Source: Paenibacillus thiaminolyticus
GTDB taxonomy: Bacteria > Bacillota > Bacilli > Paenibacillales > Paenibacillaceae
Assembly: GCF_007066085.1 (NCBI RefSeq)
Contig: NZ_CP041405.1
Span: 186,001 to 250,000 of the forward strand
DNA length: 64,000 nt
Reading direction: 5' to 3'
Shown: positions 44,136-53,800 of the stretch, piece after piece
How the letters are laid out: each line of letters begins with the position of its first letter
How positions within the stretch are numbered: position 1 is the stretch's first letter
Notes under the pieces: model-generated
Seen by the model: the letters and a program-made list of their open reading frames with translations, nothing else
What the model was told of the DNA's origin: nothing
Database searches by the model: none
Position numbers and translations under genes: made by a program

Positions 44136-45651
44136 CTACACTCTAGCTTCGGAACCAGGAGCAGATAACATCCAGGCTCGCAGCCCTTGATACCGATCTT
44201 CCGCAGAAGTGTCGCCCTGTGCCATCACCCACGCGATGTGTCCGTCCGGGCGAACGAGCAGCGCCTCGATGCATTCCAGCATCCTCGATTTTGGCGGTGA
44301 CGACGCGGATATGAGAATAGGCGCATGATTCCAGCAGATCCTCCGGAAGCGAACCGGATCCTGGATGATGAATAAGCACGAATTGCCCGCCATGCATCAG
44401 TTGATAGAGCGTCGGACGAGCGCCATCTGGCAGGACGAGCCTCAGATTCGGGCAGCGCCGGCCTATCCACGGATTCGTGCCTGTGCCCGGAAGAGGCTGA
44501 TAAGCGATGTAGGTCGCTCCGATCTGCTCCGCCATCGACCGATTTGCGTCAGGGAAGGAGAGGAGGCGCGATACCAATTGTCTGAGGGCGGTTCCCGTCT
44601 CCGAGAAGTCGGTCATCAGTTGACCCTGGGCTCTCGTATCGGCGAGAAGTTGCCGTCCTGCTTCATGTCTCTCGGCATGGTAGCTGTCCAGCAGCCAGTC
44701 GGCCTTCGCTTCATCTCGGAGGGCGGCCGCCAGCTTCCAGCCCAGATTGAATGTGTCTTGAAGTCCGACATTCAAGCCTTGCCCTCCAGCCGGGAAATGG
44801 ATATGGGCCGCATCGCCAGCGAGAAATACCCGGCCAGCCCTGTATATTTCCGCTTGCCGATTGGCATCGCCGTATCGGGACAGCCAGACGGTGGAACGAA
44901 TGCGGAGCGTCTTGCCGGTAATCCGTTCGATCCCGCCCTGCAGCTCTTCAAGCGTGACCGGCACATCTGCAGGCAGATGCTGATGGAGCGGGTCGATGAT
45001 CGCGAACCGGTAGGTCTCCTTGCCAAGCGGAACCATGAGTAATAATCCATGCTTGTTGGTCATGGATAGAAATGGGTGCTCCGGCGGTTCCTCCGGCACG
45101 ATGTCGCCTAAAATGCCCGTCGAAGCCGTGTCGGTCCCCGGGAAGGGAATGCCCGACTGCTGACGAACGAAGCTTCGCGCTCCGTCTGCTCCGATCACAT
45201 ACCGTGCCTCCAGCAACATGGCTCCATCCCGACTATGCGAGTGAACGTGAACCGCTTGAGCATCCTGTGTTAATCCGGTAACTTCATGCCCCCGCCATAT
45301 GGCTGCCCCAAGCTCTCTGGCACGCTGCTCCAAAAGCTCCTCCGTAACAAATTGGGGAATCAATAACGTAAAGGGATAATCCGTCTCCAGAGCATCGAAC
45401 CGCAATCGGGTCTCCAGATTGGCATAATGGCCCGTCGGCAGCGTTTGTCCCCGGGCAAGGAAGCGATCCGCGATTCCTCGCATCGCCATCAGCTCCAGGG
45501 AGCGAGAATGAAGGGTAAGCGCCCGTGAATTCCGCACCCGTTCCGTGCGACGTTCGAGCACAAGTGCGTCAACGCCGGCGAGCGCCAGCTCACAGGCAGC
45601 CATCAGTCCTGCCGGACCGCCTCCGACAATGATAACATCAGCCTTTTTCAT
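44136..45651 (-). pseudogene. FAD-dependent aromatic monooxygenase, C-terminal frameshift
   Basis: From ATG (first base 45651) the protein has the FAD Rossmann motif GGGPAGLMAACELA, the DG motif IGADGARSFVRQQSG (about 160) and GDAAHIHFPAGGQGLNVGLQD (about 290). It belongs to the PheA/TetX-like hydroxylases. After about residue 448 the frame degenerates into Arg/Ser-rich sequence ending at 44143. The neighbouring frame gives the family-typical ending ECIEALLVRPDGHIAWVM and stops at 44136. One extra base near 44281-44287 explains this. Only the last domain is affected, so activity may remain or the shift may be a sequencing error. Confidence 0.8.
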
Positions 45652-45691
45652 ACCAGTCACGCTCCATTCTTTTAGGAAGATATAAAAGTCA

Positions 45692-45723
45692 AATAATATT
45701 GTTTCAAATGAAACAATATTATT
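45692..45723. promoter_or_regulatory. Perfect palindrome, likely repressor operator
   Basis: AATAATATTGTTTC (45692-45705), AAAT, GAAACAATATTATT (45710-45723). The 14-bp arms lie about 41-72 bases before the monooxygenase start. The form TTGTTTC-N4-GAAACAA is typical of TetR- or MarR-family operators, but no such gene is adjacent. Confidence 0.7.
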
Positions 45724-46119
45724 GTTGCATGGAGTGTCCAGTATGTCAAATTCAGGAAACAGTCGAACTCCTGTTATATGAATTATTCCTATTTTGACTT
45801 AGGAAAAGTAGACCCGCATTATGTACAATTATTGTTGTGCGGGAAACAATGATTGTGCGCCCGCAGAATTGTGGATGCACTAGACAATAATGAAAGAGTG
45901 TTATAAGATTAAGACTATTTACCTCTTAATGAAGAATTAGGGATTCTGCATGTCGTAACTGAAAACGTAAGGGTAAGGGGCGGTGATACAATTTCTACAT
46001 GAGACTTTGAAAGACTTTATGAGGGACGTTTAGACGCTCATTTAAACATTTGGATTAGACCAAAATGGGTGTGTAAAGATTAAGGGGTATCCACTATATT
46101 TTGTGATGGGGTGAACATA

Positions 46120-46668
46120 ATGATTTATCGTAAAGCAGAAAAAACAATAGAAACGGATCGATTACTTCTACGTCTATTTAAAGAATCGGATGCACAAAAT
46201 GTTACTGAATTATGTAATAATTATAATATATACAAAAGCACATTGACTTTACCATTTCCCTATACTTTAGACTGTGCTCTATCCTGGATTGCAAATCATG
46301 AGCAAAACTTTGAATCAGACCGAATGTATGAATTCGCTGTAACCGACAAAAATAGCGGACAGTTATACGGCGCTATTGCTATTTCCAATCATAAACCATA
46401 CAAAAACGGTGAAATTGCTTACTGGATAGGAGAGCAATATTGGGGGAAGGGATATGGAACCGAAGCAGCCAAAGCAGTGATCGAATTTGTATTTAAAGAG
46501 AAGAATTACCATCGCGTTTATGCACGTTATCTTAAATCGAATCCCGCATCCGGAAAGATCATGGAAAAGTGCGGAATGACATACGAAGGTACTCTAAAAG
46601 ATCATGTTTATAAAAACGATTCTTTCGAGGATCTTGTTTATTATGGAATTATTAATCCGATGAAATAA
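46120..46668 (+). CDS. GNAT-family N-acetyltransferase (RimJ/RimL-like)
   Basis: ATG 46120 follows GGGGTG. 182 residues with IETDRLLLRLFKESDA at the start, IAYWIGEQYWGKGYGTEAAKAVIEF (acetyl-CoA loop Q/R-x-x-G-x-G/A) near 105-130 and ARYLKSNPASGKIMEKCGMTYEGT near 145-170. This is the Acetyltransf_3 group acting on ribosomal protein N termini or small molecules. It is AT-richer than its neighbours. The 450 bases upstream hold no other gene. Confidence 0.9.
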   Translation: MIYRKAEKTIETDRLLLRLFKESDAQNVTELCNNYNIYKSTLTLPFPYTLDCALSWIANHEQNFESDRMYEFAVTDKNSGQLYGAIAISNHKPYKNGEIAYWIGEQYWGKGYGTEAAKAVIEFVFKEKNYHRVYARYLKSNPASGKIMEKCGMTYEGTLKDHVYKNDSFEDLVYYGIINPMK

Positions 46669-46739
46669 GGATACTTTATTAGACGGTCCCCCTGATCCTC
46701 AACGTTCGACTTGCCGAATTACTGCAAAAGTGCAGTTTT

Positions 46740-47345
46740 TCCTTATGGCGTATATTCCGTTACAGGGATTCCTTCAAAGCTCAGGCTGGTGGAAAACCCC
46801 TGTTTTTTAAGAAGGGTTGGAGATGTCCATTTATTTAATCATTACTTGGCACCCAGAGCGTTTTAAGCCGATTTTTTCTGCTGAGAGACGAGATCCACCA
46901 TATAAAATGAAGTGGTGAAAATTCCTATGGACTTTTCAACGGCCTAATTTCACGGGACCCAAGAGACCGCGTCGGATCCTGGGGGCATCATCGCCTTCAG
47001 GGGGCATCATTGCCTTCAGGAGCATCGTTGCCTCATGGGGCCTGAACATGTGGAGGGAATTGCTGCTATTTTACAGGAATTTCGGCTCAATGAGTCCACA
47101 TCCCGAGGAATTGCTGCATATCTACATCATTTTAGCCCTTTTGCTTAAAGTGGAAGAGAAACGGGTGAAATTCCTGCAGTTTTGCAGGATTCCCTTTCTG
47201 GAAAAGTCGTCTATATCGAATTGCTGTAGTTGCGCAGGATTTCGCTTACCGAATAGGCGTAGAAATCGTGCAGTTTTGCGGATTTCGCCTACCGGATAGG
47301 CGTGTCTAGGGGAATGGTGCAGTTTAGCTCCATGAATTTCAGTCT
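46740..47345. repeat. Dispersed CTGCA-type repeat, block 2
   Basis: About 600 bp without a gene. Its part from about 47040 to 47300 is closely alike to 53260-53520 (shared strings GCTGCTATTTTACAGGAATT and GGCTCAATGAGTCCACAT). It contains repeated units CTGCAGTTTTGCAGGA. Short frames in it are by-products of the repeat. Confidence 0.75.
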
Positions 47346-47433
47346 AGTCAACAGGCAGAAATCAAAAAAAATGGTGAAAAGGATGCTTATTGCAGAAATT
47401 TCATAAAATATCGGCTCAAGATAGGATAATGGA

Positions 47434-47464
47434 AAAACGGCTGACATGCAGCCGTTTTTTTGTG
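47434..47464 (+). terminator. Terminator-like hairpin
   Basis: AAAACGGCTG and CAGCCGTTTT pair around a 5-base loop, followed by a run of T. It stands at the end of repeat block 2, with no intact gene before it. Confidence 0.65.
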
Positions 47465-47639
47465 CTTGGGAAGAGCCGAGGAAGTTTAGGCCGTGCCTGA
47501 TTCACGATTGAGCGATGCGGCCATGGGACATTCAATAACAGGATAATCCAATGATGCGGCGATGCCCGTCCATCCGGTAACGGGTCGAACCGAAGGAAAG
47601 GGGGTTCCGGTTCATGAGTCCTATTCGACGTGTGGAGAG

Positions 47640-48010
47640 AGCGGCAAGATCAATTATTCAGCGCTCTGCTGGCGTATGTTCAGATTTCATTCATCGCTCT
47701 GTTCCTAGCCTTGATGATCGCAGTTCCGCTCGGCATCCATAAGACGCGCCGTCCACCGATGCCGCGCCAATCTACGAACAGGTGAGGGGAGGATGACAAG
47801 CATCTGTCCCCGCATTATCAGGGCGTGCCGCTTATGCGCAGCGGCAGCCATACAGCGAAGCGGTATCCGGAGCTGATTGAAGCCTTGAGCCGGCTTGCAG
47901 GCTCTATTACGGATAACGAGGTGCGCGAGATGAATTATCAGGTGAATGCGGAGGGTAGAAGCGCCCGGGATGTCGCGAAGCAATTTTTGACGAAGGCGGG
48001 GCTGCTGTAA
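47640..48010 (+). pseudogene. Remnant of an OpuC-type osmoprotectant ABC transporter
   Basis: One frame at about 47640-47745 gives the start of a glycine-betaine permease (FSALLAYVQISFIALFLALM, then IAVPLGI). After a large deletion, the frame 47825-48010 gives the end of the binding protein (YPELIEALSRLAGSITDNEVREM and NYQVNAEGRSARDVAKQFL). Everything between is lost, so no transporter can be made. Confidence 0.75.
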
Positions 48011-48090
48011 GGCAGGTTGGATTTATCTTTATTTCGAGATATAATGAAGAAGAAGGCAAATATAGGTTGGCAGTCAGGAGGAATGACAGG

Positions 48091-48801
48091 ATGAAAGTGG
48101 AGATATGGTCGGACGTTGCATGTCCATTTTGTTATATCGGGAAGCACCGGTTCGAAGAAGCGTTGAGCCAGTTCGGGCACGGGGATAAGGTGGAGGTCAT
48201 TTACCGCAGCTTCCAGCTCGACCCGAATGCGGAGAAGCATCCAACGAAGGATGCGTATACGGCAATCGCCGAGAAATACGGTGTCAGCCGAGAGCAGTCG
48301 ATCGCCATGCACGAGGATATTGTCCGTCAAGGCAAGGAAGCGGGGATCGATTATCAATTCGATTCGATGATTATGACCAATACGATGGATGCGCACCGCC
48401 TGATTCATTTCGCCGGACAGTACGGGAAGCGGGAAAAGGTGGCCGAATTGCTGTTCAAGGCGTACTTCACCGATGGGAAAAATGTCAGCGAGAAGGATAC
48501 GCTGCTTGCCGTTGCCGCCGAAGCGGGACTGGAGCGGGAAGCGGCCGCGTCGATGCTGGAGAGTGAGCAATTCACCTTCGAGGTCGAAGAGGAGATGCGC
48601 GAAGCGAACCAACTAGGCTGCCGCGGCGTGCCGTTCTTCGTCTTCAACCGGAAGTATGCGGTAGGCGGTGCCCAGAAGCCGGAGATGTTCCTCGAAGTGC
48701 TGGACAAAGCATGGAGGGAAGAGAACCCGTTGACGGTATTGACTCCGGAAGGCGGCGAAGGGTTGTGCACGGACGATTCATGCGGGATTGGGGAAAAATA
48801 A
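48091..48801 (+). CDS. DsbA-family oxidoreductase (FrnE-like)
   Basis: ATG 48091 follows AGGAGG. 236 residues, cytoplasmic. The thioredoxin-type active site is CPFC (residues 11-14) in SDVACPFCYIGK; the helical insertion holds MDAHRLIHFA; and the cis-Pro loop GVPFFVF is near 181-187. A C-terminal extension with CTDDSC could supply a second redox pair. FrnE-type proteins act as disulfide isomerases or polyketide-linked oxidoreductases in oxidative stress. An HxlR regulator and a nitroreductase follow, suggesting a redox-stress neighbourhood. Confidence 0.92.
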   Translation: MKVEIWSDVACPFCYIGKHRFEEALSQFGHGDKVEVIYRSFQLDPNAEKHPTKDAYTAIAEKYGVSREQSIAMHEDIVRQGKEAGIDYQFDSMIMTNTMDAHRLIHFAGQYGKREKVAELLFKAYFTDGKNVSEKDTLLAVAAEAGLEREAAASMLESEQFTFEVEEEMREANQLGCRGVPFFVFNRKYAVGGAQKPEMFLEVLDKAWREENPLTVLTPEGGEGLCTDDSCGIGEK

Positions 48802-48881
48802 TCCGGGGATAGCAGCAGGCGGTATTTCCCGGAGAAGGGCATGAGGGAAGCCGATTCCCAGGTGCAGGGGCCAGGTGGAAC

Positions 48882-49244
48882 TCACCTGGTCTCCACGGCC
48901 TGCTGCTGCTTTTTTTTCTGGTTCATCCGTTCGGAATGGGCCTTGCCCCAATTATGCATCGCTTCCAGAATCGGCACGAGGCTCTGGCCATATTCCGTGA
49001 TGGAATACTCGACCTTGGGCGGGACGACCGGGTAGACGACGCGCTGCACGAGATCTTGCTCTTCCAGCTCGCGCAGCTGCAGTGTCAGCATGCGCTGCGT
49101 GATGTCGGGATTCAGCCGCTTCAACTCGCTGAAGCGCTTCGTGCCTCCGGTAATGAGCTGCATGAGAATAATCGGCTTCCATTTGCCGACGATGGCATCC
49201 AAGGCGACGACGACCTCGCACGGCACTGGATTGTTCTTGTTCAT
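48882..49244 (-). CDS. HxlR-family transcription regulator
   Basis: 120 residues with the HxlR/DUF24 winged helix: [25 protein letters not shown], then [21 protein letters not shown]. Cys9 sits just before the first helix, as the redox-sensing Cys of YodB and HypR does. It is divergent from a nitroreductase gene and probably controls it in response to quinones, aldehydes or disulfide stress, as HypR controls HypO in Bacillus subtilis. Confidence 0.92.
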   Translation of the reverse strand: MNKNNPVPCEVVVALDAIVGKWKPIILMQLITGGTKRFSELKRLNPDITQRMLTLQLRELEEQDLVQRVVYPVVPPKVEYSITEYGQSLVPILEAMHNWGKAHSERMNQKKKQQQAVETR

Positions 49245-49291
49245 TTCATTCGCTCCCCCTGTATAAAGACGGTATCTTTGGTGATACTACA

Positions 49292-49305
49292 GCACATAGA
49301 TGTGC
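49292..49305. promoter_or_regulatory. Inverted repeat between hxlR-like and nitroreductase genes
   Basis: GCACAT-AG-ATGTGC in the divergent promoter region, a candidate HxlR operator. TTTATTATAG nearby may serve as a -10. Confidence 0.45.
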
Positions 49306-49389
49306 CTACTTATATTAAATCGATCTATCGTTTATTATAGCATGTGTAGGCAATACGATCTTATCGGTAGATGAAGAGGAGTGGTTCAG

Positions 49390-49989
49390 TTGAGTAAAGA
49401 GTTTCTCGACGCAGTCAAGAAAAGACGCAGCATTTATGCTATCAGCAAGGAGTCTGTACTGAGCGACGAGCAGTTGGAGCGCTTGATTGGAGAGGCTGTA
49501 TTGCATACACCTTCCTCCTTCAACTCGCAGAGCGCCCGCGTCGTCGTCTTGTTGAACGAGCAGCACGACAAGCTGTGGGATTTGACGACCGAGACGCTGC
49601 GGCAGGTAGTGCCGGCGGAGAACTTCGGATCGACTCAAGACAAAATGACTGCCTTCCGCAACGGATACGGAACCGTTCTGTTCTTCGAAGATCAAGCGGT
49701 GATTCAGGGCCTGCAGGAGCAATTCGCTTTGTACAAAGACAATTTCCCGGTCTGGTCGGAACAGTCTTCGGGCATGCTGCAATTTGTCGTATGGACCGCA
49801 CTGGAAGCGGAAGGCTATGGCGCAACCCTGCAGCATTACAATCCATTGATCAACGATGCGGTGAGCAAGGAATGGAACATACCGGACACTTGGAAATTGA
49901 TCGCGCAAATGCCGTTCGGCAAGCCGACCGCAGCACCGGGCGAGAAACAGTTCGCACCGCTCGAAGATCGTCTGAAAGTGTTCAAATAA
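49390..49989 (+). CDS. Nitroreductase-family FMN oxidoreductase
   Basis: TTG 49390 with AGGAG eight bases upstream is the preferred start; GTG 49381 overlaps the ribosome site. 199 residues. FMN-binding RRSIYAISKE (near 12-21), HTPSSFNSQSARVVVL (near 39-54) and GYGATLQHYNP (near 140-150) are those of the YfhC/YdgI/HypO group. They reduce nitro compounds or quinones with NAD(P)H. The gene is divergent from the HxlR regulator; a terminator follows at 50036. Confidence 0.92.
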   Translation: MSKEFLDAVKKRRSIYAISKESVLSDEQLERLIGEAVLHTPSSFNSQSARVVVLLNEQHDKLWDLTTETLRQVVPAENFGSTQDKMTAFRNGYGTVLFFEDQAVIQGLQEQFALYKDNFPVWSEQSSGMLQFVVWTALEAEGYGATLQHYNPLINDAVSKEWNIPDTWKLIAQMPFGKPTAAPGEKQFAPLEDRLKVFK

Positions 49990-50035
49990 GCCAAAACACC
50001 AACAAGCATCCGCCGACATCCGGATGACAGCAAGA

Positions 50036-50068
50036 GGCTCAAGCGTCGATTCGCTTGAGCCCTTTTTT
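50036..50068 (+). terminator. Terminator after nitroreductase
   Basis: GGCTCAAGCG and CGCTTGAGCC pair around 6 bases, followed by TTTTTT. Confidence 0.85.
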
Positions 50069-50228
50069 GCGTGCGTTATGAAGACCTAATCCTAATCATC
50101 GTGATTCGAACAGGAGCTGCGCGTTATCGAGGAAGGGAGGCTTCCTTAGCGACGCGAAGCCGTGGTGGGCGAGACAGGAGGAGAACAAATAGAGCAGAAC
50201 GAATCGCTAGATTCGTTCTGCTTATAGG

Positions 50229-50975
50229 CTACAGCTTCGTCAATATGTCAGGACCGTTGTCGGTAATCGCCACGGTATGCTCATACTGGACGCAGATCGA
50301 GTGATCCGCCGTCCGGGCGGTCCAGCCGTCACTCTCGACATAGGCGTGATAGTCGCCCAAGGTCAGCATCGGTTCGATCGCGATGACCATGCCCTGCTTC
50401 AATCTCGGCCCCGTACCTGAGCGGCCATAATGGGGGATGGGCGGCTCTTCCCACAGCTCCTGGCCGATGCCATGCCCGGTGAAGTCTCTGACATTGCCGT
50501 ATCCATGGCGGTCGGCGAATGTCTGAATCGCGAAGCCGATATCGCCGACGCGATTGCCGGCGACGGCCTGCTCGATGCCGAGGAACAGGCTCTGATGGCA
50601 GGCGTCCATCAGCTGCCGAATATCATCGGATACGGTGCCCACGGCATATGTCCATCCGGAATCGCCATGATAGCCGCGATAATGCGCTCCGATATCGATC
50701 GTGACGACATCGCCATCCTCGAGCGGCTGGTCATCGGGGAAGCCGTGACAGATGACATCGTTCTTCGCCACGCAGATCGAAGCGGTGAAGCCGTGATGGC
50801 CGAGGAAGCTCGGCACGGCTCCGCGCGAGCGGATATGCTGCTCGACCAGCCGATCAAGCGCTGTCGTCGCGACGCCCGGCTTGATCGCCTCGCCCAGCTT
50901 GGCATGGCATTCCGCTACAATTCGCCCGGCCTCTCTCATGAGGCCAATTTCTTCATTTGATTTCAATATTATCAT
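50229..50975 (-). CDS. map: Methionine aminopeptidase, type I
   Basis: The start is ATG with first base 50975 (TTAGGAGGAGAG upstream). 248 residues with the five metal ligands in order: DIGAHYRGYHGDSG (two Asp), FTGHGIGQ (His), IEPML (Glu) and VQYEHT (Glu). It removes the starting Met from new proteins. It is not the copy of the ribosomal-protein operon, which is adjacent to adk; this looks like the second, stand-alone paralogue common in Bacillota. It follows the BAAT-type gene after only 11 bases. Confidence 0.93.
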   Translation of the reverse strand: MIILKSNEEIGLMREAGRIVAECHAKLGEAIKPGVATTALDRLVEQHIRSRGAVPSFLGHHGFTASICVAKNDVICHGFPDDQPLEDGDVVTIDIGAHYRGYHGDSGWTYAVGTVSDDIRQLMDACHQSLFLGIEQAVAGNRVGDIGFAIQTFADRHGYGNVRDFTGHGIGQELWEEPPIPHYGRSGTGPRLKQGMVIAIEPMLTLGDYHAYVESDGWTARTADHSICVQYEHTVAITDNGPDILTKL

Positions 50976-50986
50976 GGACTCTCCTC

Positions 50987-52270
50987 CTAATCTTCTGTCC
51001 GTGTGCAATGATGATCCAGGAAGTCCAGCATCTCCGCCCATGATTCCGCGCAGGCCTCGGCATCCTTGCCGTCGCTTCCGCCGAGCAGCAGCATGCCGCC
51101 GCGATGGACGGTGCTGGGCAAGTACGGCGCCTGAATCATATGGCCCGCGTCCGGATAGGAGAGATGCCGGACGGGATAAGGGAATTCCTTCTCTCTCAGC
51201 CGCGATGCGGCTACCTCGGAGAAGTAGGTGGAAGGCCAGGTCTTATCATCTCCGCCGGAGATGAGCAGCACCGGTCCCCGGATTCGCTCCAGCGGAATCA
51301 TGGCGCCGCCCCAGTCCGGCTTCAGCTTGACGCTCTTCTCATACAAGGAGGCGAAGGAGAGCGGTTGCTTCGTGAACCGCCGGCTCAGTATGCGGAACAG
51401 CAGCGCCAGATTCATGCGCAGCGGCACGAACGGCAGCGGTTCTCCCTTGTGCGTCCAGGAGGAGGCCGGCGTTCCGCCGACGAAGCTCGAAAATAGATAC
51501 GGGCTCGGCACGTAGCTTACGATGGGATGAAGCTCCGGATAGGTCGCCCCGAGCAGCAGCGCCAGCTCTCCTCCCTTGGAACGGCCGACGACCGCGATGG
51601 ACTCGTGGCGGATCCCAGGCTGGGACTTCAGCCAGGAGACGGCCTTCTCGAAGTATTCAAGCGGGATCTCCCTCAGTTGGGAAGGAAGCGGGCCGACCCC
51701 GAAATATGCCAGGGCAAGGGCAGCATATCCGCGTGAGGCCAGCAAGCCGGCCATTAATTCATTCACGCCGCCTCCCGAACCGGCCAGTACGAGGACGGCT
51801 GGAGGACGCTCTGCCGCAAGGGGCCGGAAGAAGGTGCCCGCTATCCCGAGTTCATCCGGGTCTAGCGGAATCCGTTCCACCTCGTCAGCGATGACTTGCC
51901 GGACGATCTGGCGTTCTGCCACGATTGTTCCCTCGGCCTCGGCAGTCAATGTCACCTGAAGCGGATCGGAACCGGCCTTCTGGAAAATCTCCGGATCGGA
52001 AGCTGACGGCTTCATGGACCAGAAAAGACCCATCGCGTCGGCCGTCTGGTATGTTCCTTCCAGCGGGGCCTGCCGGCCCAGATCGATAATCCCGCTGTCG
52101 TCGCTGCGGAAGACGGCATAGGAGCGCCAGGCTACGCCCTCCTCATCCGTCGTCGCCGCCCGCAGCGTAACGGTACAAGCCGTTGGAGCGTGAGTGACGC
52201 GAATGTCCAGCCTGTCATCGAGCAGCGACGTCTCGGCGACTTCGAGCTGAAGCGGATTCATCATGATCAT
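50987..52270 (-). CDS. Acyl-CoA thioester hydrolase/BAAT-family protein
   Basis: 427 residues. An N-terminal beta-sandwich (Bile_Hydr_Trans type, about 5-125) is followed by a BAAT C-terminal alpha/beta hydrolase. The nucleophile elbow reads GRSKGG (about 229-234), so Ser is in the usual place, with GGDDKTWPS (acid) and AGHMIQAPY (His) after it. Family members act on acyl-CoA esters or related substrates. Its start overlaps the end of the TetR gene by 4 bases, so it is the repressor's likely target. Confidence 0.9.
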   Translation of the reverse strand: MIMMNPLQLEVAETSLLDDRLDIRVTHAPTACTVTLRAATTDEEGVAWRSYAVFRSDDSGIIDLGRQAPLEGTYQTADAMGLFWSMKPSASDPEIFQKAGSDPLQVTLTAEAEGTIVAERQIVRQVIADEVERIPLDPDELGIAGTFFRPLAAERPPAVLVLAGSGGGVNELMAGLLASRGYAALALAYFGVGPLPSQLREIPLEYFEKAVSWLKSQPGIRHESIAVVGRSKGGELALLLGATYPELHPIVSYVPSPYLFSSFVGGTPASSWTHKGEPLPFVPLRMNLALLFRILSRRFTKQPLSFASLYEKSVKLKPDWGGAMIPLERIRGPVLLISGGDDKTWPSTYFSEVAASRLREKEFPYPVRHLSYPDAGHMIQAPYLPSTVHRGGMLLLGGSDGKDAEACAESWAEMLDFLDHHCTRTED

Positions 52271-52944
52271 GAATTGCCTCCTTCATCGAGCCTATGCATT
52301 ATGGCGATTGGTGGTGTCATTTCTTGGGGCCTATGTATCATCCCGCCGCATAGCAGATCTACCGCTTCATTCACCAGGGCGCCCAGCTCCTCCCGGGCGG
52401 CCTGCCGGCCAGATAGATTCGCCATTGCGCCGAGGAGGGCTCCCCAGTACAGATCGGCGGCTAGAGAAGGGTCCGATCGGCGTAGAATCCCGGTTGTCAT
52501 GCCCTCCCGGATCGTACGAATAAGCGAGGGGCGAAGCCGGAGAAGATCCCGCTGCTCCGCGGCCTGCTCGCCGAAGACGGCAGGCAGATCTTCATCGATG
52601 CTGCGAGTGAGCAGGACGAACGACGGCTCTTCTACCGCTCGCTGCATATAATAACGGGCATGCCGCTGCAGACGCGCGGCCGGCGCTTCCTCCATGTCCA
52701 GCATTCGCCCGGCCCATTGCCGGGTCTGCTCGATGAAGTCGAGAAAGAGAAGCCGGAACAGCTCCCATTTATCCTGATAATAATAGTAGATAGAAGCTCG
52801 GGCGACGCCGGCCCGCTTCGCGATCTCATTCATCTCGGCGCGGTGGATGCCCCGGTCAAGATAGACGTCGAATGCCGCCTGGCGAATAAGCTTCATGCGC
52901 GCGGCCCGCATTCGCTCGTTCTGTTCCTTCGTTCGCGGCGACAT
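52267..52944 (-). CDS. TetR-family transcription regulator
   Basis: 225 residues. The HTH is near 30-55 (MNEIAKRAGVARASIYYYYQDKWELF); the rest is the helical ligand-binding part. It is the first gene of an operon with the BAAT-type hydrolase and the aminopeptidase. Two TGAC-N6-GTCA sites lie in its promoter region, which indicates autoregulation. RBS GAGGTGATCC. Confidence 0.92.
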   Translation of the reverse strand: MSPRTKEQNERMRAARMKLIRQAAFDVYLDRGIHRAEMNEIAKRAGVARASIYYYYQDKWELFRLLFLDFIEQTRQWAGRMLDMEEAPAARLQRHARYYMQRAVEEPSFVLLTRSIDEDLPAVFGEQAAEQRDLLRLRPSLIRTIREGMTTGILRRSDPSLAADLYWGALLGAMANLSGRQAAREELGALVNEAVDLLCGGMIHRPQEMTPPIAIMHRLDEGGNS

Positions 52945-52962
52945 CGGATCACCTCAATTCAT

Positions 52963-53008
52963 TGACGTTGTTGTCAGTTTATTATAGCTTTCACTGACAT
53001 CGGCGTCA
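52963..53008. promoter_or_regulatory. Twin TetR-type operators
   Basis: TGACGTTGTTGTCA (52963-52976) and TGACATCGGCGTCA (52995-53008), both TGAC-N6-GTCA, with centres 32 bp apart (about three helical turns). They bracket a TATAG-type -10 of the tetR gene. Confidence 0.65.
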
Positions 53009-53149
53009 ATTTATACGGGTACTGGCATAACAATTGAAGGGGGGGTCTTATAAGCGGTGTAAAATGATTGCGGTGACGGGTCAACAGCGTATGTGGAGGC
53101 GGGAAAAATGGCGGCGGGCAAAGCGGTGGAAGAGCGAAATTCTGCGTTA

Positions 53150-53800
53150 ATCAGGCTGTTGGAAAACCCTTGTTTTTTTCGGAGGGGTGATTACCTAATC
53201 GAAACTTGGCATTCAGAGCGTCATCGCCTTCTGGAGACATCATAATCTCCTGGGGTTTTAACGTGTGGAGGGAAATGCTGCTATTTTACAGGAATTTCGG
53301 CTCAATGAGTCCACATTTCGAGGAATTGCTGCACAGCTACATCATTTTAGGCCCTTTTGAGCTAAGTCGAAGAGAAACGGGTGAAATTGCTGCAGTTTTA
53401 CAGGATTCCCTTTCTGGTGAAGTCGTCCCTATCGAATTGCTGTATTTGTGCAGGATTTTGCCTACTGAATCAACGTGTCTTGAGAAACCGTGCAGTTTTG
53501 AGGACTTCGCCTATCGGATAGACATTTCATTGTACAGTTTTCAGGCACTTCGATCAGATAAAATTTTTCTACTGAGAGACAAGTCCTGATGAAGTGCCCA
53601 AAAATCCTTTGGACTTTCTCAACAGCCTGGTTAATGCAGCAATTTTTGCCATTTAAGTTGTTGATTGATGGAATTTCTGCGAGAGTACATTATTTTCATC
53701 GATTTTTGTCTTTAATCTATTGGATAGTCTGAAATTGATGCAGTTTTGCAGGAACTTCTGTAACGGAATACACGTCATAAAGGAAAACTGCATATTCACA
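53150..53800. repeat. Dispersed CTGCA-type repeat, block 3
   Basis: About 650 bp related to block 2 over most of its length, including the border phrase GGAAAACCC-TGTTTTT and the many ATTGCTGCA units. No protein-coding gene is supported in 53010-54250. Some further repeat-like sequence continues to about 53900. Confidence 0.75.

Noticed and set aside
47048-47299. Open frame of 83 codons on the plus strand
   Set aside because: It lies wholly in the dispersed repeat, and its sequence simply mirrors the repeat seen again at 53.2 kb with a different frame end.
47938-48612. Minus-strand frame of 224 codons
   Set aside because: Antisense to the DsbA/FrnE gene, which has complete motifs and a ribosome site.
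53206-53589. Open frame of 127 codons on the plus strand
   Set aside because: Same repeat as at 47 kb. No ribosome site, and the two copies do not keep a common protein length.
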